From Marthasterias glacialis (lineage: Eukaryota > Echinodermata > Asteroidea > Forcipulatida > Asteriidae), in the NCBI GenBank assembly GCA_911728455.2, contig OU452233.1, positions 14,761,214 to 14,825,213 on the forward strand: a DNA stretch of 64,000 nucleotides, written 5' to 3'. The notes below the pieces were generated by a model. It did no database searches. It was not told the origin of the DNA and worked only from the letters and a program-made list of their open reading frames with translations. The position numbers and the translations under genes are program-made. Every line of letters begins with the position of its first letter. Position 1 is the stretch's first letter. This document shows, piece after piece, positions 10,155 to 23,300 of the stretch.

Positions 10155-13100
10155 TTGTTTTTACTCTGTTACAGCTTCGTGTACAAAAGTGCCATTAGAC
10201 AGGCGTTTGAAGCGCATTCGGAGCATCCCCGCTCCCTGGTGATTTCAAGGCAGAAGATGACCCTGGCTGGCCGGAAAAACCAGATTTTCGGATGCAGGAC
10301 TCTGGCAGCTAACTGCAGGTGCAAGAAATTTCTCTCTAGCCCCATTATATCTGGAGTTATTGGCCGTGGCGCTGCCGACTTCTGTTTTCGGCATTTCTTT
10401 TTTGCTGGCTTCGGTCCAGCACACACGTAGCGGCCTTGGCTATTGTTGACGTACACACAGCATGGCCGTATGAACTGGACATCCTCGGGGTGTCCTCACT
10501 CCGCGGTCCCTGGCATCCTCCCTGTTTATCCGGCAGCCCCAAGACCAACATTTTGGGATAGCCCATGAACAGGGCTTTCTAATCGTGTCAGACTTGTCAG
10601 TTTCCCGCCAATACTTTGGGAGATAGAGCCGTTGCTAAGTCTTGTTTTCACTCTGTTACAGCTTCGTGTACAAAAGTGCCATTAGACAGGCGTTTGAAGC
10701 GCATTCGGAGCAACCCCGCTCCCTGGTGATTTTAAGGCGGAAGATGGCCCTGGCTGGCCGGGAAAACCAGATTTTTGGATGTAGGACTATGGCAGCTAAC
10801 TGCAGGTACAAGAAATTTCTCTCTAGCCCCATTATATCTGGAGTTATTGGCCGTGGCGCTGCCGACTTCTGTTTTCGGCATTTCTTTTTTGCTGGCTTAG
10901 GTCCAGCACACACGTAGCGGCCCTGGCTATTGTTGACGTACACACAGCATGGCCGTATGAACTGGACATCCTCGGGGTGTCCTCACTCCGCGGTCCCTGG
11001 CATCCTCCCTGTTTACTCAGCAGCCCCAAGACCAACATTTTCGGAAAGCCCATGAACAGGGCTTTCCAACCGTGTCAGACTTGTCAGTTTCCTGCCAATA
11101 CTTTGGAAGATAGAGCCGTTGCTAAGTCTTGTTTTCACTCTGTTACAGCTTCGTGTACAAAAGTGCCATTAGACAGGCGTTTGAAGCGCATTCGGAGCAT
11201 CCCCGCTCCCTGGTGATTTCAAGGCAGAAGATGGCCCTGGCTGGCCGGAAAAAACCCGATTTTCGGATGCAGGACTATGGCAGCTAACTGCAGGTACAAG
11301 AAATTTCTCTGTAGCCCCATTATATCTGGAGTTATTGGCCGTGGCGCTGCCGACTTCTGTTTTCGGCATTTATTTTTTGCTGGCTTCGGTCCAGCACACA
11401 CGTAGCGGCCTTGGCTATTGTTGACGGACACACAGCATGGCTGTATGAACTGGACATCATCGGGGTGTCCTTACTCCGGGGTCCCTGGCATCCTCCCTGT
11501 TTATCCGGCAGCCCCAAGACCAACATTTTCGGATAGCCCATGAACAGGGCTTTGTAACCTTGTCAGACTTGTCAGTTTCCCGCCAATACTTTGGGAGATA
11601 GAGCCGTTGCTAAGTCTTGTTTTCACTCTGTTACAGCTTCGTGTACAAAAGTGCCATTAGACAGGCGTTTGAAGCGCATTCGGTGCAACCCCGCTCCCTG
11701 GTGATTTTAAGGCGGAAGATGGCCCTGGCTTGCCGGGAAAACCAGATTTGCGGATGCAGGACTATGGCAGCTAACTGCAGGTACAAGAAATTTCTCTCTA
11801 GCCCCATTATATCTGGAGTTATTGGCCGTGGCGCTGCCGACTTCTGTTTTCGGCATTTCTTTTTTGCTGGCTTAGGTCCAGCACACACGTAGCGGCCTTG
11901 GCTATTGTTGACGTACACACAGCATGGCCGTATGAACTGGACATCCTCGGGGTGTCCTCACTCCGCGGTCCCTGGCATCCTCCGTGTTTATTCGGCATCC
12001 CCAAGACCAACATTTTCGGATAGCCCATGAACAGGGCTCTCCAACCGTGTCAGACTTGTCAGTTTCCCGCCAATACTTTGGGAGATAGAGCCGTTGCTAA
12101 GTCTTGCTTTCACTCTGTTACAGCTTCGTGTACAAAAGTGCCATTAGACAGGCGTTTGAAGCGCATTCGGAGCATCCCCGCTCCCTGGTGATTTCAAGGC
12201 GGAAGATGGCCCTGGCTTGCCGGGAAAACCAGATTTTCGGATGCAGGACTATGGCAGCTAACTGCAGGTACAAGAAATTTCTCTCTAGCCGCATTATATC
12301 TGGAGTTATTGGCCGTGGCGCTTCCGACTTCTGTTTTCGGCATTTTTTTTTTGCTGCTTCGGTCCAGCACACACGTAGCGGCCCTGGCTATTGTTGACGT
12401 ACACACAGCATGGCCGTATGAACTGGACATCCTCGGGGTGTCCTCACTCCGCGGTCCCTGGCATCCTCCCTGTTTACTCAGCAGCCCCAAGACCAACATT
12501 TTCAGAAAGCCCATGAACAGGGCTTTCCAACCGTGTCAGACTTGTCAGTTTCCTGCCAATACTTTGGAAGATAGAGCCGTTGCTAAGTCTTGTTTTCACT
12601 CTGTTACAGCTTCGTGTACAAAAGTGCCATTAGACAGGCGTTTGAAGCGCATTCGGAGCATCCCCGCTCCCTGGTGATTTCAAGGCAGAAGATGGCCCTG
12701 GCTGGCCGGGAAAACCAGATTTTCGGATGCAGGACTATGGCAGCTAACTGCAGGTACAAGAAATTTCTCTGTAGCCCCATTATATCTGGAGTTATTGGCC
12801 GTGGCGCTGCCGACTTCTGTTTTCGGCATTTATTTTTTGCTGGCTTCGGTCCAGCACACACGTAGCGGCCTTGGCTATTGTTGACGTACACACAGCATGG
12901 CTGTATGAACTGGACATCATCGGGGTGTCCTTACTCCGGGGTCCCTGGCATCCTTCCTGTTTATCCGGCAGCCCCAAGACCAACATTTTCGGATAGCCCA
13001 TGAACAGGGCTCTCTAACCTTGTCAGACTTGTCAGTTTCCCGCCAATACTTTGGGAGATAGAGCCGTTGCTAAGTCTTGTTTTCACTCTGTTACAGCTTC

Positions 13101-14050
13101 GTGTACAAAAGTGCCATTAGACAGGCGTTTGAAGCGCATTCGGTGCAACCCCGCTCCCTGGTGATTTTAAGGCGGAAGATGGCCCTGGCTTGCCGGGAAA
13201 ACCAGATTTGCGGATGCAGGACTATGGCAGCTAACTGCAGGTACAAGAAATTTCTCTCTAGCCCCATTATATCTGGAGTTATTGGCCGTGGCGCTGCCGA
13301 CTTCTGTTTTCGGCATTTCTTTTTTGCTGGCTTAGGTCCAGCACACACGTAGCGGCCCTGGCTATTGTTGACGTACACACAGCATGGCCGTATGAACTGG
13401 ACATCCTCGGGGTGTCCTCACTCCGCGGTCCCTGGCATCCTCCCTGTTTACTCAGCAGCCCTAAGACCAACATTTTCGGAAAGCCCATGAACAGGACTTT
13501 CCAACCGTGTCAGACTTGTCAGTTTCCTGCCAATACTTTGGAAGATAGAGCCGTTGCTAAGTCTTGTTTTCACTCTGTTACAGCTTCGTGTACAAAAGTG
13601 CCATTAGACAGGCGTTTGAAGCGCATTCGGAGCATCCCCGCTCCCTGGTGATTTCAAGGCAGAAGATGGCCCTGGCTGGCCGGGAAAACCAGATTTTCGG
13701 ATGCAGGACTATGGCAGCTAACTGCAGGTACAAGAAATTTCTCTGTAGCCCCATTATATCTGGAGTTATTGGCCGTGGCGCTGCCGACTTCTGTTTTCGG
13801 CATTTATTTTTTGCTGGCTTCGGTCCAGCACACACGTAGCGGCCTTGGCTATTGTTGACGTACACACAGCATGGCTGTATGAACTGGACATCATCGGGGT
13901 GTCCTTACTCCGGGGTCCCTGGCATCCTCCCTGTTTATCCGGCAGCCTCAAGACCAACATTTTCGGATAGCCCATGAACAGGGCTTTGTAACCCTGTCAG
14001 ACTTGTCAGTTTCTCGCCAATACTTTGGGAGATAGAGCCGTTGCTAAGTC
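10155..14050 (+). repeat. Trimer-like region with chimeric unit (8 monomers)
   Basis: Units start at 10155, 10642, 11129, 11617, 12104, 12590, 13077 and 13564. Units 11129, 12590 and 13564 are the same subtype (aaggcagaag, ctgtagcccc, catttattttttgc) and each follows a unit ending in tactcagcagccc and tttggaagatag (10642, 12104, 13077). Units 11617 and 13077 share the rare cattcggtgcaacc and gatttgcgg, 1,460 bp apart. Unit 13077 has the 5' part of 11617 and a 3' part of the 10642/12104 type. Unit 11129 is 488 bp because of one extra A near 11249-11254. Confidence 0.82.
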
Positions 14051-15510
14051 TTGTTTTCACTCTGTTACTGCTTCGTGTACAAAAGTGAAATTAGACAGGC
14101 GTTTGAAGTGCATTCGGAGCATCCCCGCTCCCTGGTGATTTCAAGGCGAAAGATGGCCCTGGCTGGCCGGGAAAACCCGATTTTCGGATGCAGGACTATG
14201 GCAGCTAACTGCAGGTACAAGTAATTTCTCTGTAACCCCATTATATCTGGAGTTATTGGCCGTGGCGCTTCCAACTTCTGTTTTCGGCATTTTTTTTTTC
14301 CTGGCTTCGGTCCAGCACACACGTAGCGGCCTTGGCTATTGTTGATGTACACACAGCATGGCCGTATGAACTGGACATCCTCGGGGTGTCCTCACTCCGC
14401 GGTCCCTGGCATCCTCCCTGTTTATTCGGCATCCCCAAGACCAACATTTTCGGAAAGCCCATGAACAGGGCTTTTCAACCGTGTCAGACTTGTCAGTTTC
14501 CCGCCAATACTTTGGGAGATAGAGCCGTTGCTAAGTCTTGTTTTCACTCTGTTACAGCTTCGTGTACAAAAGTGCCATTAGACAGGCGTTTGAAGCGCAT
14601 TCGGAGCATCCCCGCTCCCTGGTGATTTTAAGGCGGAAGATGGCCCTGGCTGGCAGGGAAAACCCGATTTTCGGATGCAGGACTATGGCAGCTAACTGCA
14701 GGTACAAGAAATTTCTGTCTAGCCCCATTATATCTGGAGTTATTGGTCGTGGCGCTGCCGACTTCTGTTTTCGGCATTTTTTTTTGCTGGCTTCGGTCCA
14801 GCACACACGTAGCGGCCTTGGCTTTTGTTGACGTACACACAGCATGGCCGTATGAACTGGACATCCTCGGGGTGTCCTTACTCCGGGGTCCCTGGCATCC
14901 TCCCTGTTTATCCGGCAGCCCCAAGACCGACATTTTCGGATAGCCCATGAACAGGGCTTTCCAACCGTGTCCGACTTATCGGTTTCCCGCCAATACATTG
15001 GGATATAGAGCCGTTGCTAAGTCTTGTTTTACCTCTGTTACAGCTTCGTGTACAAAAGTGCCATTAGACAGGCGTTTGAAGCGCATTCGGAGCATCCCCG
15101 CTCCCTGGTGATTTCAAGGCGGAAGATGGCCCTGGCTGGCCGGGAAAACCAGATTTTCGGATGCAGGACTATGGCAGCTAACTGCAGGTACAAGAAATTT
15201 CTCTGTAGCCCCATTATATCTGGAGTTATTGGCCGTGGCGCTGCCGACTTCTGTTTTCGGCATTTTTGTTTTGCTGGCTTCGGTCCAGCACACACGTAGC
15301 GGCCTTGGCTATTGTTGACGTACACACAGCATGGCCGTATGAACTGGAAATCATCGGTGTGTCCTTACTCCGGGGTCCCTGGCATCCTCCCTGTTTATCC
15401 GGCAGCCCCAGGACCAACATTTTCGGATAGCCCATGAACAGGGCTTTGTAACCGTGTCAGACTTGTCAGTTTCCCGCCAATACTTTGGGAGATAGAGCCG
15501 TTGCTAAGTC
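14051..15510 (+). repeat. Mixed monomers including rare ttactg unit
   Basis: Units start at 14051, 14538 and 15024. Unit 14051 carries a rare set of changes: ttctcgcc just upstream, ctgttactg in place of ctgttacag, gtgaaattag, gaagtgcatt, ggcgaaag and gcttccaac. The same set recurs only at 38447. The following unit (14538) carries ggcttttgttgacg and ggtcgtggcg, shared with the unit after 38447. The boundary 14538/15024 carries the cttatcggtttcccgcc, aatacattgggatatag and ttgttttacctc variant. Confidence 0.85.
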
Positions 15511-16484
15511 TTGTTTTCACTCTGTTACAGCTTCGTGTACAAAAGTGCCATTAGACAGGCGTTTGAAGTGCATTCGGAGCAACCCCGCTCCCTGGTGATT
15601 TTAAGGCGGAAGATGGCCCTGGCTTGCCGGGAAAACCAGATTTTCGGATGCAGGACTATGGCAGCTAACTGCAGGTACAAGAAATTTCTCTCTAGCCCCA
15701 TTATATCTGGTGTTATTGGCCGTGGCGCTGCCGACTTCTGTTTTCGGCATTTATTTTTTGCTGGCTTCGGTCCAGCACACACGTAGCGGCCTTGGCTATT
15801 GTTGACGTACACACAGCATGGCCGTATGAACTGGACATCATCGGGGTGTCCTCACTCCGGGGTCCCTGGCATCCTCCCTGTTTATCCGGCAGCCCCAAGA
15901 CCAACATTTTCGGATAGCCCATGAACAGGGCTTTCTAACCGTGTCGGACTTGTCAGTTTCCCACCAATACTTTGGGAGATAGAGCCGTTGCTAAGTCTTG
16001 TTTTCACTCTGTTACAGCTTCGTGTACAAAAGTGCCATTAGACAGGCGTTTGAAGTGCATTCGGAGCAACCCCGCTCCCTGGTGATTTTAAGGCGGAAGA
16101 TGGCCCTGGCTTGCCGGGAAAACCAGATTTTCGGATGCAGGACTATGGCAGCTAACTGCAGGTACAAGAAATTTCTCTCTAGCCCCATTATATCTGGTGT
16201 TATTGGCCGTGGCGCTGCCGACTTCTGTTTTCGGCATTTATTTTTTGCTGGCTTCGGTCCAGCACACACGTAGCGGCCTTGGCTATTGTTGACGTACACA
16301 CAGCATGGCCGTATGAACTGGACATCATCGGGGTGTCCTCACTCCGGGGTCCCTGGCATCCTCCCTGTTTATCCGGCAGCCCCAAGACCAACATTTTCGG
16401 ATAGCCCATGAACAGGGCTTTCTAACCGTGTCGGACTTGTCAGTTTCCCACCAATACTTTGGGAGATAGAGCCGTTGCTAAGTC
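15511..16484 (+). repeat. Exact tandem duplication of one monomer
   Basis: Units 15511-15997 and 15998-16484 (487 bp each) look identical base for base. They share private variants: gaagtgcattcggagcaac, atctggtgttattgg, tcactccggggtcc, gtcggacttg and ttcccaccaatac. The next unit at 16485 lacks several of these. Confidence 0.93.
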
Positions 16485-17455
16485 TTGTTTTCACTCTGTT
16501 ACAGCTTCGTGTACAAAAGTGCCATTAGACAGGCGTTTGAAGCGCATTCGGAGCAACCCCGCTCCCTGGTGATTTTAAGGCGGAAGATGGCCCTGGCTTG
16601 CCGGGAAAACCAGATTTTCGGATGCAGGACTATGGCAGCTAACTGCAGGTACAAGAAATTTCTCTCTAGCCCCATTATATCTGGAGTTATTGGCCGTGGC
16701 GCTGCCGACTTCTGTTTTCGGCATTTTTTTTTGCTGGCTTCGGTCCAGCACACACGTAGCGGCCTTGGCTATTGTTGACGTACACACAGCATGGCCGTAT
16801 GAACTGGACATCCTCGGGGTGTCCTCACTCCGCGGTCCCTGGCATCCTCCCTGTTTATTCGGCATCCCCAAGACCAACATTTTCGGATAGCCCATGAACA
16901 GGGCTTTCCAACCGTGTCAGACTTGTCAGTTTCCCGCCAATACTTTGGGAGATAGAGCCGTTGCTAAGTCTTGTTTTCACTCTGTTACAGCTTCGTGTAC
17001 AAAAGTGCCATTAGACAGGCGTTTGAAGCGCATTCGGAGCATCCCCGCTCCCTGGTGATTTCAAGGCGGAAGATGGCCCTGGCTGGCCGGGAAAACCCGA
17101 TTTTCGGATGCAGGACTATGGCAGCTAACTGCAGGTACAAGAAATTTCTGTCTAGCCCCATTATATCTGGAGTTTTTGGCCGTGGCGCTGCCGACTTCTG
17201 TTTTCGGCATTTTTTTTGCTGGTTTCGGTCCAGCACACACGTAGCGGCCTTGGCTAATGTTGACGTACACACAGCATGGCCGTATGAACTGGACATCATC
17301 GGGGTGTCCTTACTCCGGGGTCCCTGGCATCCTCCCTGTTTATCCGACAGCCCCAAGACCAACATTTTCGGATAGCCCATGAACAGGGCTCTCCAACCGT
17401 GTCAGACTTGTCAGTTTCCCGCCAATACTTTGGGAGATAGAGCCGTTGCTACGTC
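16485..17455 (+). repeat. Two satellite monomers
   Basis: Units at 16485 (486 bp, nine-T tract, gattttaaggcgg) and 16971 (485 bp, eight-T tract followed by gctggtttcgg). Unit 16971 has private changes: gagtttttggcc near 17171, ggctaatgttg near 17252 and ccgacagcccc near 17345. No higher-order correspondence with the immediate neighbours is obvious. Confidence 0.85.
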
Positions 17456-19397
17456 TTGTTTTCACTCTGTTACAGCTTCGTGTACAAAAGTGCCATTAGA
17501 CAGGCGTTTGAAGCGCATTCGGAGCATCCCCGCTCCCTGGTGATTTCAAGGCGGAAGATGGCCCTGGCTGGCCGGAAAAACCAGATTTTCGGATGCAGGA
17601 CTATGGCAGCTAACTGCAGGTGCAAGAAATTTCTCTCTAGCCCCATTATATCTGGAGTTATTGGCCGTGGCGCTGCCGACTTCTGTTTTCGGCATTTATT
17701 TTTTGCTGGCTTCGGTCCAGCACACACGTAGCGGCCTTGGCTATTGTTGACGTACACACAGCATGGCCGTATGAACTGGACATCATCGGGGTGTCCTTAC
17801 TCCGGGGTCCCTGGCATCCTCCCTGTTTATCCGGCAGCCCCAAGACCAACATTTTCGGATAGCCCATGAACAGGGCTTTCTAACCGTGTCAGACTTGTCA
17901 GTTTCCCACCAATACTTTGGGAGATAGAGCCGTTGCTAAGTCTTGTTTTCACTCTGTTACAGCTTCGTGTACAAAAGTGCCATTAGACAGGCGTTTGAAG
18001 CGCATTCGGAGCAACCCCGCTCCCTGGTGATTTTAAGGCGGAAGATGGCCCTGGCTTGCCGGGAAAACCAGATTTTCGGATGTAGGACTATAGCAGCTAA
18101 CTGCAGGTACAAGAAATTTCTCTCTAGCCCCATTATATCTGGAGTTATTGGCCGTGGCGCTGCCGACTTCTGTTTTCGGCATTTTTTTTGCTGCTTCGGT
18201 CCAGCACACACGTAGCGGCCTTGGCTATTGTTGACGTACACACAGCATGGCCGTATGAACTGGACATCCTCGGGGTGTCCTCACTCTGCGGTCCCTGGCA
18301 TCCTCCCTGTTTACTCGGCAGCTCCAAGATGAACATTTTCGGAAAGTACATGAACAGGGCTTTCCAACCGTGTTAGACTTGTCAGTTTCCCGCCAATACT
18401 TTGGGAGATAGAGCCGTTGCTAAGTCTTGTTTTCACTCTGTTACAGCTTCGTGTACAAAAGTGCCATTAGACAGGCGTTTGAAGCGCATTCGGAGCATCC
18501 CCGCTCCCTGGTGATTTCAAGGCAGAAGATGGCCCTGGCTGGCCGGAAAAACCAGATTTTCGGATGCAGGACTATGGCAGCTAACTGCAGGTGCAAGAAA
18601 TTTCTCTCTAGCCCCATTATATCTGGAGTTATTGGCCGTGGCGCTGCCGACTTCTGTTTTCGGCATTTATTTTTTGCTGGCTTCGGTCCAGCACACACGT
18701 AGCGGCCTTGGCTATTGTTGACGTACACACAGCATGGCCGTATGAACTGGACATCATCGGGGTGTCCTTACTCCGGGGTCCCTGGCATCCTCCCTGTTTA
18801 TCCGGCAGCCCCGAGACCAACATTTTCGGATAGCCCATGAACAGGGCTTTCTAACCGTGTCAGACTTGTCAGTTTCCCACCAATACTTTGGGAGATAGAG
18901 CCGTTGCTCAGTCTTGTTTTCACTCTGTTACAGCTTCGTGTACAAAAGTGCCATTAGACAGGCGTTTGAAGCGCATTCGGAGCAACCCCGCTCCCTGGTG
19001 ATTTTAAGGCGGAAGATGGCCCTGGCTTGCCGGGAAAACTCGATTTTCGGATGTAGGACTATGGCAGCTAACTGCAGGTACAAGAAATTTCTCTCTAGCC
19101 CCATTATATCTGGAGTTATTGGCCGTGGCGCTGCCGACTTCTGTTTTCGGCATTTTTTTTGCTGCTTCGGTCCAGCACACACGTAGCGGCCTTGGCTATT
19201 GTTGACGTACACACAGCATGGCCGTATGAACTGGACATCCTCGGGGTGTCCTCACTCTGCGGTCCCTGGCATCCTCCCTGTTTACTCGGCAGCCCCAAGA
19301 CCAACATTTTCGGAAAGCCCACGAACAGGGCTTTTTAACCGTGTCAGACTTGTCAGTTTCCCGCCAATACTTTGAGAGATAGAGCCGTTGCTAAGTC
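17456..19397 (+). repeat. Dimer HOR, two copies (971 bp)
   Basis: Units 17456/17943 and 18427/18914 form two copies of a dimer. The first monomer of each pair has ggccggaaaaaccag, ctgcaggtgcaag and catttattttttgc; the second has gattttaaggcgg, gatgtagg and an eight-T tract with gctgcttc. The 17943 unit has private changes near 18320-18350 (gctccaagatgaac, ggaaagtacatg). Unit 18914 also begins the first trimer copy, so the two HOR registers overlap here. Confidence 0.85.
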
Positions 19398-20369
19398 TTG
19401 TTTTCACTCTGTTACAGCTTCGTTTACAAAAGTGCCATTAGACAGGCGTTTGAAGCGCGTTCGGAGTATCCCCGCTCCCTGGTGATTTCAAGGCGGAAGA
19501 TGGCCCTGGCTTGCCGGGAAAACCAGATTTTCGGAGGCAGGACTATGGCAGCTAACTGCAGGTACAAGAAATTTCTCTCTAGCCGCATTATATCTGGAGT
19601 TATTGGCCGTGGCGCTGCCGACTTCTGTTTTCGGCATTTTTTTTTGCTGCTTCGGTCCAGCACACACGTAGCGGCCCTGGCTATTGTTGACGTACACACA
19701 GCATGGCCGTATGAACTGGACATCCTCGGGGTGTCCTCACTCTGCGGTCCCTGGCATCCTCCCTGTTTACTCAGCAGCCCCAAGGCCAACATTTTCGGAA
19801 AGCCCATGAACAGGGCTTTCCAACCGTGTCAGACTTGTCAGTTTCCCGCCAATACTTTGGAAGATAGAGCCGTTGCTAAGTCTTGTTTTCACTCTGTTAC
19901 AGCTTCGTGTACAAAAGTGCCATTAGACAGGCGTTTGAAGCGCATTCGGAGCATCCCCGCTCCCTGGTGATTTCAAGGCAGAAGATGGCCCTGGCTGGCC
20001 GGGAAAACCAGATTTTCAGATGCAGGACTATGGCAGCTAACTGCAGGTACAAGAAATTTCTCTGTAGCCCCATTATATCTGGAGTTATTGACTGTGGCGC
20101 TGCCGACTTCTGTTTTCGGCATGAATTTTTTGCTGGCTTCGGTCCAGCACACACGTAGCGGCCTTGGCTATTGTTGACGTACACACAGCATGGCCGTATG
20201 AACTGGACATCCTCGGGGTGTCCTCACTCCGCGGTCCCTGGCATCCTCCCTGTTTATTCGGCATCCCCAAGACCAACATTTTCGGATAGCCCATGAACAG
20301 GGCTCTCCAACCGTGTCAGACTTGTCAGTTTCCCGCCATTACTTTGGGAGATAGAGCCGTTGCTAAGTC
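18914..20369 (+). repeat. Trimer HOR, copy I
   Basis: Units 18914, 19398 and 19883. Markers are gatgtagg with eight T and aagcccacgaac in monomer 1; tttgagagatag upstream, ttcggagtatcc, ctagccgcatt and cccaaggccaac in monomer 2; and tttggaagatag upstream, ggcagaag, ctgtagcccc and attgactgtgg in monomer 3. The same ordered trio recurs at 28634, 33106, 34563 and 36018. In this copy monomer 3 has catgaattttttgc where the others have catatattttttgc. Confidence 0.88.
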
Positions 20370-23300
20370 TTGCTTTCACTCTGTTACAGCTTCGTGTACA
20401 AAAGTGCCATTAGACAGGCGTTTGAAGCGCATTTGGAGCATCCCCGCTCCCTGGTGATTTCAAGGCGGAAGATGGCCCTGGCTTGCCGAGAAAACCCGAT
20501 TTTTGGATGCAGGACTATGGCAGCTAACTGCAGGTACAAGAAATTTCTCTCTAGCCCCATTATATCTGGAGTTATTGGCCGTGGCGCTGCCGACTTCTGT
20601 TTTCGGCATTTTTTTTTGCTGCTTCGGTCCAGCACACACGTAGCGGCCTTGGCTATTGTTGACGTACACACAGCATGGCCGTATGAACTGGACATCCTCG
20701 GGGTGTCCTCACTCCGCGGTCCCTGGCATCCTCCCTGTTTATTCAGCATCCCCAAGACCAACATTTTCGGATAGCCCATGAACAGGGCTCTCCAACCGTG
20801 TCAGACTTGTCAGTTTCCCGCCAATACTTTGGGAGATAGAGCCGTTGCTAAGTCTTGCTTTCACTCTGTTACAGCTTCGTTTACAAAAGTGCCATTAGAC
20901 AGGCGTTTGAAGCGCATTCGGAGCATCCCCGCTCCCTGGTTATTTCAAGGCGGAAAATGGCCCTGGCTTGCCGGGAAAACCCGATTTTCGGATGCAGGAC
21001 TATGGCAGCTAACTGCAGGTACAAGAAATTTCTCTCTAGCCCCATTATATCTGGAGTTATTGGCCGTGGCGCTGCCGACTTCTGTTTTCGGCATTTTTTT
21101 TTGCTGCTTCGGTCCAGCACACACGTAGCGGCCTTGGCTATTGTTGACGTACACACAGCATGGCCGTATGAACTGGACATCCTCGGGGTGTCCTCACTCT
21201 GCGGTCCCTGCCATCCTCCCTGTTTACTCGGCATCCCCAAGACCAACATTTTCGGATAGCCCATGAACAGGGCTTTCCAACCGTGTCAGACTTGTCAGTT
21301 TCCCGCCAATACTTTGGGAGATAGAGCCGTTGCTAAGTCTTGTTTTCACTCTGTTACAGCTTCGTGTACAAAAGTGCCATTAGACAGGCGTTTGAAGCGC
21401 ATTCGGAGCATCCCCGCTCCCTGGTGATTTCAAGGCGGAAGATGGCCCTGGCTTGCCGGGAAAACCCGATTTTCGGATGCAGGACTATGGCAGCTAACTG
21501 CAGGTACAAGAAATTTCTCTCTAGCCCCATTATATCTGGAGTTATTGGTCGTGGCGCTGCCGACTTCTGTTTTCGGCATTTTTTTTGCTGGCTTCGGTCC
21601 AGTACACACGTAGCGGCCTTGGCTATTGTTGACGTACACACAGCATGGCCATATGAACTGGACATCCTCGGGGTGTCCTTACTCCGGGGTCCCTGGCATC
21701 CTCCCTGTTTATCCGGCAGCCCCAAGACCGACATTTTCGGATAGCCCATGAACAGGGCTTTCCAACCGTGTCAGACTTATCGGTTTCCCGCCAATACATT
21801 GGGATATAGAGCCGTTGCTAAGTCTTGTTTTACCTCTGTTACAGCTTCGTGTACAAAGTGCCATTAGACAGGCGTTTGAAGCGCATTCGGAGCATCCCCG
21901 CTCCCTGGTGATTTCAAGGCAGAAGATGGCCCTGGCTGGCCGGGAAAACCAGATTTTCGGATGCAGGACTATGGCAGCTAACTGCAGGTACAAGAAATTT
22001 CTCTGTAGCCCCATTATATCTGGAGTTATTGGCCGTGGCGCTGCCGACTTCTGTTTTCGGCATTTATTTTTTGCTGGCTTCGGTCCAGCACACACGTAGC
22101 GGCCTTGGCTATTGTTGACGTACACACAGCATGGCTGTATGAACTGGACATCCTCGGGGTGTCCTCACTCCGCGGTCCCTGGCATCCTCCCTGTTTACTC
22201 AGCAGCCCCAAGACCAACATTTTCGGAAAGCCCATGAACAGGGCTTTCCAACCGTGTTAGACTTGTCAGTTTCCCGCCAATACTTTGGAAGATAGAGCCG
22301 TTGCTAAGTCTTGTTTTCACTCTGTTACAGCTTCGTGTACAAAAGTGCCATTAGACAGGCGTTTGAAGCGCATTCGGAGCATCCCCGCTCCCTGGTGATT
22401 TCAAGGCAGAAGATGGCCCTGGCTGGCCGGGAAAACCGGATTTTCGGATGCAGGACTATGGCAGCTAACTGCAGGTACAAGAAATTTCTCTGTAGCCCCA
22501 TTATATCTGGAGTTATTGACTGTGGCGCTGCCGACTTCTGTTTTCGGCATATATTTTTTGCTGGCTTCGGTCCAGCACACACGTAGCGGCCTTGGCTATT
22601 GTTGACGTACACACAGCATGGCCGTATGAACTGGACATCCTCGGGGTGTCCTCACTCCGCGGTCCCTGGCATCCTCCCTGTTTATTCGGCATCCCCAAGA
22701 CCAACATTTTCGGATAGCCCATGAACAGGGCTCTCCAACCGTGTCAGACTTGTCAGTTTCCCGCAAATACTGTGGGAGATAGAGCCGTTGCTAAGTCTTG
22801 TTTTACCTCTGTTACAGCTTCGTGTACAAAAGTGCCATTAGACAGGCGTTTGAAGCGCATTCGGAGCATCCCCGCTCCCTGGTGATTTCAAGGCAGAAGA
22901 TGGCCCTGGCTGGCCGGGAAAACCAGATTTTCGGATGCAGGACTATGGCAGCTAACTGCAGGTACAAGAAATTTCTCTGTAGCCCCATTATATCTGGAGT
23001 TATTGGCCGTGGCGCTGCCGACTTCTGTTTTCGGCATTTATTTTTTGCTGGCTTCGGTCCAGCACACACGTAGCGGCCTTGGCTACTGTTGACGTACACA
23101 CAGCATGGCCGTATGAACTGGACATCCTCGGGGTGTCCTCACTCCGCGGTCCCTGGCATCCTCCCTGTTTATTCGGCATCCCCAAAACTAACATTTTCGG
23201 ATAGCCCATGAACAGGGCTCTCCAACCGTGTCAGACTTGTCAGTTTCCCGCCATTACTTTGGGAGATAGAGCCGTTGCTAAGTCTTGCTTTCACTCTGTT

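Noticed and set aside
9670..10242. Longest reading frames (190 codons at 9670, 19398, 29118, 45258, 57548)
   Set aside because: They start with TTG, run past one monomer, and appear only when the T-run has nine Ts followed by gctgc, which happens to keep the frame open. No known domain is visible, and related units lose the frame. They are by-products of the repeat.
12827..12840. AATAAA on the minus strand in units with catttattttttgc
   Set aside because: It arises from the T-run variant; there is no associated gene, and it is absent from the other subtypes.
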